From positions 1-5,549 of the forward strand of contig QIMA01000215.1 of assembly GCA_003233535.1 (NCBI GenBank): a stretch of DNA of 5,549 nt. The letters are read 5' to 3'. The notes under the pieces are model-generated. The model was not told the origin of the DNA and searched no databases. It saw nothing but the letters and a program-made list of their open reading frames with translations. How positions within the stretch are numbered: the first letter of the stretch is position 1; the number at the start of each line of letters is the position of its first letter. The translations under genes and the position numbers were made by a program. The DNA is from Rhodanobacteraceae bacterium. Its GTDB lineage: Bacteria > Pseudomonadota > Gammaproteobacteria > Xanthomonadales > SZUA-5. This document shows positions 1 to 5,549 of this stretch, in pieces.

Positions 1-7
1 CCGGCAC

Positions 8-23
8 CAGGGGTTCGTCCCTG
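8..23 (+). promoter_or_regulatory. thrS leader hairpin, possible translational operator
   Basis: Bases 8-12 (CAGGG) pair with 19-23 (CCCTG), with a further G13-U18 wobble closing a UUCG loop. The hairpin ends 8 bases before the thrS Shine-Dalgarno at 31-36. The loop side reads UUCGUCC at 14-20, which contains CGU, a tRNA-Thr anticodon. E. coli ThrRS represses its own mRNA by binding a leader hairpin whose loop mimics that anticodon. The geometry here is similar, but U18 is partly paired and the rest of the leader lies outside the window. The hairpin is seen; the operator role is inference. Confidence 0.4.
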
Positions 24-41
24 AGATACGAAGGAAACCTC

Positions 42-1949
42 ATGATTTACGTCACGCTACCCGATGGTTCACAGCGCGCCTACGATGCGCCGCTTTCTGT
101 AGGCGATGTCGCCGCTTCTATTGGTCCGGGCCTAGCCAAAGCCGCTTTGGCCGGCAAGATTGATGGCCAGTTGGTTGATTTGAGCGCCGTCATAGCGCGC
201 GATGCCAGCCTGGAAATCGTCACCGAGAAGCACGACGACGCACTGGAAGTGATTCGTCACTCGACGGCGCATTTGCTGGCGCAGGCCACGCAGCGCTTGT
301 TCCCCAGCGCGCAGGTGACGATTGGCCCGGTTATCGACCACGGCTTCTACTACGACTTCGCCTTCGAGCGCGCGTTCACACCGGAGGATCTAGCGGCGAT
401 TGAGGCGGAGATGCGCAAGATCGTTAAGGAGAAAATTGCGGTCGAGCGCTCGGTGATGGAGCGCGACCAGGCGGTCGAGTTCTTCAAGAGCAGAGGCGAG
501 GTCTACAAGGCTGAGATCATCAGCGGCATTCCCAGCAACGAAGATCTCTCGCTTTATGCGCAGGGCGACTTCATCGATCTCTGCCGCGGCCCGCATGTTC
601 CGCATACCGGCCGTCTGAAAGCCTTCAAGCTGCTCAAGGTGGCCGGCGCCTACTGGCGTGGTGATTCCCGCAACGAGATGCTGACGCGCATCTACGGCAC
701 GGCGTGGCTGAGTCAAAAAGATCTGGATGCCTATCTGCATCAGATTGAGGAAGCAGAAAAACGCGACCACCGTAAGGTGGGCAAGGCCCTCCATCTGTTC
801 CACATGCAGGACGAAGCTCCGGGCATGGTGTTCTGGCACCCGAAGGGCTGGGCGCTGTGGCAGATCGTTGAGCAATACATGCGTCAGGTCTACAAAGACA
901 GCGGCTATTCGGAAGTGAAGTGCCCGTCGATCTTGGACGTGAGCCTGTGGAAGCGCTCGGGGCACTGGGACAACTATCACGAGAACATGTTTTTCACCGC
1001 GTCCGAGCATCGCGAATACGCGCTGAAGCCGATGAACTGCCCGGGCCACGTGCAGCTATTCAATTCCGGCCTGCACAGCTATCGCGATTTGCCGCTGCGC
1101 TTGGGCGAGTTCGGCTCTTGCCATCGCAATGAGCCGTCGGGCGCTCTGCACGGTTTAATGCGCGTGCGCGCGTTCACTCAGGACGATGGGCACGTATTCT
1201 GCACCGAGGCGCAGGTGGAAGCGGAGGTGAAGGCCTTCCATCGCCAAGCCTTGCAGGTGTACGCGGACTTCGGTTTCGAAGACATCGAGATCAAACTGGC
1301 GCTGCGCCCTGAAAAGCGTATTGGCGACGATGCGACTTGGGACAGTGCCGAAGCCTCCTTGCGTGCGGCACTGCAGGGTTGTGGCGTAGATTGGCAGGAG
1401 TTAGAAGGCGAAGGTGCCTTTTACGGTCCGAAGATCGAATACCACATGAAAGACTCGCTGGGTCGCTCCTGGCAGTGCGGCACGATGCAGGTCGATTTCA
1501 TGATGCCGCAGCGCTTGGGCGCGGAGTACGTTGCCGAAGACAACGCGCGCAAGCACCCGGTGATGCTGCATCGCGCGATCGTCGGTTCGTTGGAGCGTTT
1601 CATCGGTATTTTGGTCGAACATCACGCCGGCAGCTTTCCCAGTTGGTTAGCGCCGATTCAGGCAGTGATCGTCAATATCACCGACAATCAGGCCGATTTT
1701 GCCTCGGAAGTGACCAAAACCCTGCAATCAAAGGGTTTTCGAGTGAATGCGGACTTGAGGAACGAGAAGGTCGGCTATAAAATCCGTGAACACACGCTGC
1801 AGCGAATTCCCTTCTTGCTGGTCGTTGGAGACCGCGAGAAGGAGTCGGGCAGTGTTGCCGTGCGTAGGCGCACTGGGGAAGATTTGGGTAGCATGGCGGT
1901 TGAGGCCTTCGTCGAACTACTGAATTCAGAGGTCAACAGCCTGCGTTGA
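42..1949 (+). CDS. thrS: Threonyl-tRNA synthetase (ThrRS), full length
   Basis: This cytoplasmic class II aminoacyl-tRNA synthetase charges tRNA-Thr with threonine using ATP and hydrolyses mischarged Ser-tRNA-Thr. The 635-residue protein is close to the 642 of E. coli. Domains in order: TGS (about 1-61); editing domain with the HxxxH pair H73/H77 plus C181 and H185 in DLCRGPH; catalytic core (about 243-534); anticodon-binding domain (about 535-635). The zinc and threonine ligands C333 (in MNCPGH), H384 (in QDDGH) and H510 (in MLHRAIVGS) are all present. Motif 2 is the [16 protein letters not shown] stretch (361-376) and motif 3 is around 510-526. The ATG at 42 is preceded by AAGGAA (31-36) with 5-base spacing, and the protein begins directly in the TGS fold. 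Nothing is truncated or missing. infC starts 48 bases downstream in the same orientation, the usual arrangement. Confidence 0.99.
   Translation: MIYVTLPDGSQRAYDAPLSVGDVAASIGPGLAKAALAGKIDGQLVDLSAVIARDASLEIVTEKHDDALEVIRHSTAHLLAQATQRLFPSAQVTIGPVIDHGFYYDFAFERAFTPEDLAAIEAEMRKIVKEKIAVERSVMERDQAVEFFKSRGEVYKAEIISGIPSNEDLSLYAQGDFIDLCRGPHVPHTGRLKAFKLLKVAGAYWRGDSRNEMLTRIYGTAWLSQKDLDAYLHQIEEAEKRDHRKVGKALHLFHMQDEAPGMVFWHPKGWALWQIVEQYMRQVYKDSGYSEVKCPSILDVSLWKRSGHWDNYHENMFFTASEHREYALKPMNCPGHVQLFNSGLHSYRDLPLRLGEFGSCHRNEPSGALHGLMRVRAFTQDDGHVFCTEAQVEAEVKAFHRQALQVYADFGFEDIEIKLALRPEKRIGDDATWDSAEASLRAALQGCGVDWQELEGEGAFYGPKIEYHMKDSLGRSWQCGTMQVDFMMPQRLGAEYVAEDNARKHPVMLHRAIVGSLERFIGILVEHHAGSFPSWLAPIQAVIVNITDNQADFASEVTKTLQSKGFRVNADLRNEKVGYKIREHTLQRIPFLLVVGDREKESGSVAVRRRTGEDLGSMAVEAFVELLNSEVNSLR
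1755..1781 (+). promoter_or_regulatory. Weak candidate sigma-70 promoter for infC inside thrS
   Basis: TTGAGG (1755-1760) and TATAAA (1776-1781) resemble -35 and -10 boxes, but the spacer is only 15 bases. In E. coli, infC has promoters inside the thrS coding sequence, so the location is reasonable. Against it, the TATAAA falls in codons for the conserved GYKIRE segment of ThrRS, so protein constraint alone may explain it. Confidence 0.2.
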
Positions 1950-1953
1950 ACTG

Positions 1954-1974
1954 ACGGTCGGAGTTTCCGGCCGT
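1954..1974 (+). promoter_or_regulatory. 9-bp hairpin in the thrS-infC gap
   Basis: Bases 1954-1962 pair along their full length with 1966-1974 (one G-U wobble), closing a three-base GUU loop. The hairpin begins four bases after the thrS stop. A run of four U (1981-1984) lies six bases beyond the stem, too far and too short for a good intrinsic terminator. The stem covers GGAG (1960-1963) and begins to cover the in-frame UUG at 1974, while the infC Shine-Dalgarno (1985-1990) stays outside. It may act as a processing or stability element, or may hide the upstream initiation site; both are inference. Confidence 0.5.
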
Positions 1975-1984
1975 TGAAGATTTT

Positions 1985-1990
1985 GGAGGG
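1985..1990 (+). promoter_or_regulatory. Strong Shine-Dalgarno that sets the AUC start of infC
   Basis: GGAGGG is a near-complete complement to the 16S rRNA 3' end. It sits seven bases before the ATC at 1998. No ATG or GTG lies in frame at a suitable distance; the TTG codons at 1974 and 1983 are upstream of or overlap this site. The strong site compensating for a poor start codon supports initiation at ATC. Confidence 0.8.
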
Positions 1991-1997
1991 TACGCCC

Positions 1998-2516
1998 ATC
2001 TCTAACGATAGAGCGAATCGTCGGAACGACGACATTCGAGCACCACAAGTCCGCGTCATTGACGCCGAAGGCGAGCAGGCGGGGATCATGCCGCGTGAGG
2101 AAGCTCTGGCAGTGGCGCAAGCGGCAGGAATGGATCTGGTCGAGATCCAGCCCAATGCTGAGCCGCCGGTATGTCGGGTGATGGACTTTGGTAAGTTCCG
2201 ATTCGAGCAGCAGAAGAAGCAGAACGCGGCCAAGAAGAAGCAGAAACAGACCCAGGTCAAGGAAATGAAGTTCAGACCTGCGACTGAAGAAGCCGATTAT
2301 CAGGTCAAGCTTCGCGCCATCCTGCGCTTTCTTGAAGAAGGCGATAGGGTGAAGATCAATCTGCGCTTTCGCGGTCGAGAGATGGCGCACCAAGAACTGG
2401 GTCTGGTAATGCTCCAGCGTTTGGAGAAAGACTTGGAAGAAGAAGCCAGTATTGAACAGCGGCCGCGCATGGAAGGCCGCGTAATGAACATGATGATTGC
2501 CCCGAAGAAGCGCTAA
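1998..2516 (+). CDS. infC: Translation initiation factor IF3, AUC start
   Basis: IF3 binds the 30S subunit, keeps it apart from 50S and checks start-codon and initiator-tRNA pairing. Reading from ATC (as fMet) gives 172 residues, within the usual 170-180. The N-terminal domain (about 10-75) contains [17 protein letters not shown] (46-52) and the IF3 signature [15 protein letters not shown] (60-74). A lysine-rich linker follows, then the C-terminal 30S-binding domain with [33 protein letters not shown], and MMIAPKKR at the end. A non-AUG start is the family hallmark: IF3 discriminates against such starts, so excess IF3 represses its own mRNA. E. coli uses AUU; here it is AUC, placed seven bases after GGAGGG. 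The alternative TTG at 1974 would add eight residues that I do not recognise as part of IF3, and it sits in the preceding hairpin. Confidence 0.97.
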   Translation: MSNDRANRRNDDIRAPQVRVIDAEGEQAGIMPREEALAVAQAAGMDLVEIQPNAEPPVCRVMDFGKFRFEQQKKQNAAKKKQKQTQVKEMKFRPATEEADYQVKLRAILRFLEEGDRVKINLRFRGREMAHQELGLVMLQRLEKDLEEEASIEQRPRMEGRVMNMMIAPKKR

Positions 2517-2563
2517 CCACGCTAGCCCGGATGTTTCATGAATTCGCGCGATGCTCGCGTCGG

Positions 2564-2586
2564 ACATTGGTAGGCCAGTGTTTTTT
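2564..2586 (+). terminator. Intrinsic terminator-like hairpin after infC
   Basis: ACATTGG (2564-2570) pairs with CCAGTGT (2575-2581), one G-U wobble, around a TAGG loop. The stem runs straight into six T (2581-2586, the first inside the stem). Two G-U pairs could lengthen the stem. A second small GC hairpin (2547-2559, CGCGA/TCGCG) precedes it. The stem is short and moderate in GC, so it may give partial termination, lowering rpmI-rplT-pheST transcription relative to thrS-infC, or act as an attenuator. No convincing promoter was found between it and rpmI, so at least some read-through is expected. Confidence 0.65.
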
Positions 2587-2670
2587 CTGAAGGAGTGGTG
2601 TAGTGGTTCATACACCCGACTGAGGAAAGATCGCTGGGCGATCAATGGGCAAGCGAGGGCGCGTGAGCTT

Positions 2671-2694
2671 ATGGAAAGTCCGGGCTAGGTAAGC
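2671..2694 (+). repeat. Duplicated leader motif, copy 1 (compact)
   Basis: Four modules lie end to end: ATGGAAAG (2671-2678), TCCG (2679-2682), GGCTAG (2683-2688) and GTAAGC (2689-2694). All four recur in the same order at 2759-2804. In the hand fold, this copy forms the apical loop and 3' strand of arm H3. Confidence 0.8.
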
Positions 2695-2758
2695 TATCAA
2701 CGTGCAGGAACCGGGTGCTCAGGTTGAGCGCCTCGGGTTTTCGTCGCAATGAGTATGG

Positions 2759-2804
2759 ATGGAAAGCGTCCGTTTTACGGGCCACTCACGCGGCTAGAGT
2801 AAGC
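2759..2804 (+). repeat. Duplicated leader motif, copy 2 (expanded, next to the rpmI RBS)
   Basis: The modules are ATGGAAAG (2759-2766), TCCG (2769-2772), GGCTAG (2792-2797) and GTAAGC (2799-2804). Compared with copy 1 there are insertions of CG (2767-2768), 19 bases (2773-2791, the hairpin loop, its 3' strand and part of the basal stem) and one A (2798). All 24 bases of copy 1 are matched. The copy ends two bases before AGGA of the rpmI Shine-Dalgarno (2807-2810), so a protein bound here could block ribosome loading. Confidence 0.8.
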
Positions 2805-2816
2805 AAAGGAAGAGCA

Positions 2817-3014
2817 ATGCCTAAGATTAAGAGTAACCGCGGAGCAGCTAAACGCTTCCGCAAGACGGGGTCGGGCAAGTTTAAGTGCGGCCATGCCTTC
2901 AAGAGCCATATCCTGACTAAGATGTCGACCAAGCGTAAGCGCGGTCTGCGTGCGCCGAACGCCGTTTCCAAAGTCGACACGCCGTCCGTAGCCCGCATGT
3001 TGCCCTACGCTTAA
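2817..3014 (+). CDS. rpmI: Large-subunit ribosomal protein L35 (bL35)
   Basis: A small, basic structural protein of the 50S subunit. From ATG at 2817 it is 65 residues, exactly the usual length. The L35 signature starts at K3 ([12 protein letters not shown]), followed by the [12 protein letters not shown] basic segment and the typical PYA end. The start is fixed by the MPKIK N-terminus and by AGGA (2807-2810) six bases before the ATG. The frame is open upstream to a GTG at 2715, but those codons lie in the structured leader and match nothing in the family. rplT follows after 17 bases, which fits translational coupling: in E. coli, L20 control of rpmI initiation carries over to rplT. Confidence 0.98.
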   Translation: MPKIKSNRGAAKRFRKTGSGKFKCGHAFKSHILTKMSTKRKRGLRAPNAVSKVDTPSVARMLPYA

Positions 3015-3031
3015 GTTTGGAGGATTAGAGA

Positions 3032-3391
3032 ATGGCTCGTGTAAAAAGGGGCGTTACCGCCCGTCGTCGGCACAAAAAAGTCCTCTCGCGTGCGAAGGGT
3101 TATTACAATGCTCGGCGCAAGGTCTTCCGCGTTGCCAAGCAGGCCGTCACCAAGGCTGCTCAATACGCATACATCGGCCGTAAGCAGAAGAAGCGGACCT
3201 TCCGCGCTCTGTGGATCGTCCGCATTAACGCCGCTGCGCGGTTGTGCGGTCTGTCCTACAGCCGCATGATGAACGGCTTAAAGAAGGCTGAGATCGAGAT
3301 CGACCGTAAGGTCTTGGCGGACATCGCCGTTCACGATATGGATGGTTTTCGGGTGTTGGCCGACAAGGCCAGTTCAGCGCTAGCCGCCTAA
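3032..3391 (+). CDS. rplT: Large-subunit ribosomal protein L20 (bL20), probable autorepressor
   Basis: L20 is an early 23S rRNA-binding protein needed for 50S assembly. In E. coli it also represses its own operon by binding the rpmI leader. The 119-residue length is normal (about 117-120). The long basic N-terminal extension (1-60: [46 protein letters not shown]) is followed by the globular domain containing [41 protein letters not shown] split over residues 60-100. The ATG at 3032 has GGAGG (3019-3023) eight bases upstream. The protein is complete and unremarkable. Its presence just after the duplicated leader motif makes it the obvious candidate ligand of that RNA. Confidence 0.98.
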   Translation: MARVKRGVTARRRHKKVLSRAKGYYNARRKVFRVAKQAVTKAAQYAYIGRKQKKRTFRALWIVRINAAARLCGLSYSRMMNGLKKAEIEIDRKVLADIAVHDMDGFRVLADKASSALAA

Positions 3392-3415
3392 ACGCTACTC
3401 GCGTTACTCGTACCA

Positions 3416-3451
3416 AGGCGGCTCACCTGCATGGTGGGCCGTCTGCGTTTT
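3416..3451 (+). terminator. Terminator/attenuator-like hairpin between rplT and pheS
   Basis: Bases 3416-3427 pair with 3433-3444 (12 bp, including G-U wobbles) around the loop TGCAT. The stem is GC-rich. TTTT (3448-3451) follows after three bases, so the U-run is short and slightly displaced. In E. coli the pheST operon is controlled by attenuation in this gap. The hairpin is clear; how strongly it terminates, and whether it is regulated, cannot be told from sequence. A weaker stem (3459-3463 with 3476-3480) lies between it and pheS. Confidence 0.6.
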
Positions 3452-3477
3452 AGGGTGCCGCTCGCCGTTGTGACTGA

Positions 3478-4503
<1,026 letters not shown>

Positions 4504-4544
4504 CTCGGTCTGCTCTTACAAACCAGCCATCACGCTGCGTCGTT

Positions 4545-4558
4545 GGGCCCTGAGGCCC
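4545..4558 (+). promoter_or_regulatory. Small GC hairpin in the pheS-pheT gap
   Basis: GGGCC (4545-4549) pairs with GGCCC (4554-4558) around CTGA. There is no U-run, so it is not a terminator. It ends 10 bases before the pheT Shine-Dalgarno GGAG (4569-4572). It could affect processing or pheT translation, but a 5-bp GC stem also arises easily by chance. Confidence 0.3.
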
Positions 4559-4579
4559 GCACAAGCTTGGAGTTGCGGT

Positions 4580-5549
4580 ATGAAGTTTCCCCTGTCCTGG
4601 CTGCACCAATGGGTGCGCCCTGAAGTAGATGAAGACACGTTCTTACATCGATTGACCATGAGCGGACTGGAGGTCGAGGCAGTCGAACGCCATGGCGCCG
4701 GTCTCAGCGATGTGATCGTGGCGCGCGTAGTCGGCTGCGAGCAACACCCCAATGCTGATCGACTGCGCGTATGTCGTGTCGATGACGGCAGCGGTACCGA
4801 ACTGCAGATCGTTTGCGGGGCGCCCAACGCCCGGGAAGGCCTAGTCGCCCCGCTAGTGCGCGTCGGCGCAACACTTCCAGACGGTAGCAAAATCGGCAAG
4901 GTGAAGCTGCGCGGCGTGGAGTCGACCGGTATGCTGTGTTCAGGCAAGGAACTGGGCCTTACTGGCGATCACGATGGCCTACTTGAACTGTCCGATAGTC
5001 TGGTACCAGGTGAGCCGCTGAGCGCAGCGTTGAATCTACCCGACGTGAGCGTCGAGCTAGGATTGACTCCCAATCGAGGCGACTGCTTGAGCGTGGCCGG
5101 TTTGGCCCGCGAAATTGCGGCGCAATACGATGTCGTTTGCACGGGTCCGGCCTTGCAACCGGCCAACGTCGATCTAGAACGCAGCATCCCCATCAGTTTG
5201 GCCGCTACCGAAGCCTGTCCGCGCTACTGCGGGCGCGTCATTGAGGGCATAACGCCAAGTATCGCCAGCCCGGCGTGGATGCAGCAGTGCTTGACCCGCA
5301 GCGGACTGCGTCCGATCAATGCTCTGGTCGATGTAACTAATTACGTCATGCTCGAGCTCGGTCAGCCGCTGCACGCGTTCGATGCCGATCGGGTGACCGG
5401 TTCGATCGTCGTACGCATGGCCAACAGCGGTGAGCGACTGGAATTGCTCGACGGACGCAGCGTCGATTTGGCCGACGATATGCTGGTCATTGGTGACGAT
5501 AATGGCGCACTGGCGTTGGCCGGAATCATGGGCGGCGGATCGTCGAAGA
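4580..5549 (+). CDS. pheT: Phenylalanyl-tRNA synthetase beta subunit, 5' part (cut by window edge)
   Basis: The beta subunit pairs with PheS; it binds tRNA-Phe and carries the site that hydrolyses mischarged Tyr-tRNA-Phe. The first 323 codons are present without a stop; the full protein is usually about 790-800 residues. Seen in order: the MKFPLSWLHQWV start; the OB-fold tRNA-binding domain (about 40-150) with EQHPNADRLRVCRV (54-67) and GMLCSGKELGL (117-127); TPNRGDCLS (163-171); and the beginning of the B3/B4 editing domain with CPRYCGRV (213-220), VDVTNYVMLELGQPLHAFD (250-268), LLDG (289-292) and AGIMGG (314-319). The ATG has GGAG (4569-4572) seven bases upstream. The gap to pheS is long, so tight stop-start coupling is unlikely. 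In related bacteria ihfA usually follows, outside this window. Confidence 0.98.
   Translation, partial: MKFPLSWLHQWVRPEVDEDTFLHRLTMSGLEVEAVERHGAGLSDVIVARVVGCEQHPNADRLRVCRVDDGSGTELQIVCGAPNAREGLVAPLVRVGATLPDGSKIGKVKLRGVESTGMLCSGKELGLTGDHDGLLELSDSLVPGEPLSAALNLPDVSVELGLTPNRGDCLSVAGLAREIAAQYDVVCTGPALQPANVDLERSIPISLAATEACPRYCGRVIEGITPSIASPAWMQQCLTRSGLRPINALVDVTNYVMLELGQPLHAFDADRVTGSIVVRMANSGERLELLDGRSVDLADDMLVIGDDNGALALAGIMGGGSSK

Larger units (their letters stand above)
2597..2804 (+). promoter_or_regulatory. Structured rpmI-rplT mRNA leader, candidate L20 operator
   Basis: No gene is seen here. Hand folding gives consecutive arms. H1: 2597-2602 with 2611-2616. H2: 2629-2634 with 2638-2643. H3: 2659-2664 with 2700-2705, and inside it 2666-2671 with 2690-2695, leaving an 18-base apical loop. 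H4: 2714-2720 with 2726-2732, extended with bulges to 2708/2740. H5: 2743-2747 with 2790-2794 and 2750-2754 with 2784-2788, capped by 2768-2772 with 2778-2782. The rpmI Shine-Dalgarno follows 12 bases later. In E. coli, L20 represses rpmI and, by coupling, rplT through two RNA sites in the infC-rpmI region. Position and structure suggest the same role, with a different sequence layout. An unrelated small RNA starting after the terminator is the main alternative. Confidence 0.55.

Noticed and set aside
390..1049. A 219-codon minus-strand open frame inside thrS
   Set aside because: It lies wholly antisense to the well-supported ThrRS catalytic region, matches no family I know, and long antisense frames are common in GC-biased genes.
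1337..1780. A 147-codon plus-strand open frame inside thrS
   Set aside because: It is an out-of-frame shadow of the ThrRS catalytic and anticodon-binding region, arginine-rich as such shadows usually are.
1974..1997. TTG at 1974 as the start of infC
   Set aside because: It begins at the end of a stable hairpin and would add eight residues not typical of IF3. The strong GGAGGG is positioned for ATC 1998.
2591..2643. A tRNA gene, because GTGGTGTAGTGGTTCATACACC resembles a D-arm
   Set aside because: There is no anticodon arm with a seven-base loop, no T-arm (GGTTCGAATCC-like) and no closing acceptor stem.
2620..2644. A hammerhead ribozyme core, from CTGAGGA followed by a stem
   Set aside because: The stem is not followed by the required GAAA and cleavage-site segments, so the core cannot form.
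1926..2645. A 239-codon minus-strand open frame across infC and the following gap
   Set aside because: It overlaps all of infC antisense and runs through the terminator and structured leader. The translation shows no recognisable protein.
2673..2740. An rnpB (RNase P RNA) gene
   Set aside because: Only one short conserved block is present. The region is too small and lacks the other universally conserved segments.
2715..2816. An N-terminal extension of L35 from GTG 2715
   Set aside because: L35 is 65 residues from ATG 2817 with a correct Shine-Dalgarno and the MPKIK start. The extension would be coded by the structured leader.
3393..3410. Tandem 9-base repeat CGCTACTCG/CGTTACTCG after the rplT stop
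   Set aside because: It is two units with one mismatch, with no sign of further units or function; probably chance.

Overview
The window is an ordinary, complete-looking stretch of the bacterial thrS-infC-rpmI-rplT-pheS-pheT translation cluster. All genes are on the + strand; pheT is cut by the right edge. Gene order and protein similarity point to a gamma- or betaproteobacterium. The protein wording looks to me closest to deep-branching gammaproteobacteria (Xanthomonadales/Nevskiales-like), but that is an impression from memory and not a tested assignment. There are no mobile elements, CRISPR arrays, rRNA genes or convincing tRNA genes.

Layout: a short thrS leader with a hairpin (1-41); threonyl-tRNA synthetase (42-1949); a 48-base gap holding a 9-bp hairpin and a strong Shine-Dalgarno; initiation factor IF3 from an AUC start (1998-2516); a 300-base non-coding stretch (2517-2816); ribosomal proteins L35 (2817-3014) and L20 (3032-3391); a 119-base gap with a terminator/attenuator-like hairpin; PheRS alpha subunit (3511-4503); a 76-base gap; and the first 323 codons of PheRS beta subunit (4580-5549).

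The proteins are textbook. The interest is in the RNA between infC and rpmI. That gap opens with an intrinsic-terminator-like hairpin and U-run, followed by about 200 bases that fold by eye into consecutive hairpins ending just before the rpmI Shine-Dalgarno. Inside it, a 24-base motif at 2671-2694 recurs in order and without mismatch at 2759-2804, with three insertions, so the second copy ends two bases from the ribosome-binding site. In E. coli, L20 represses rpmI-rplT translation by binding two rRNA-like sites in this part of the mRNA, one of them a pseudoknot. The duplicated motif here is a good candidate for a lineage-specific, two-site L20 operator. That function is inference, not demonstrated.

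Other regulatory signs fit the cluster: the non-AUG start of infC (IF3 autoregulation), a loop containing CGU upstream of thrS (possible tRNA-Thr anticodon mimic), and a hairpin ahead of pheST at the place where E. coli has its attenuator, but with no phenylalanine-rich leader peptide.
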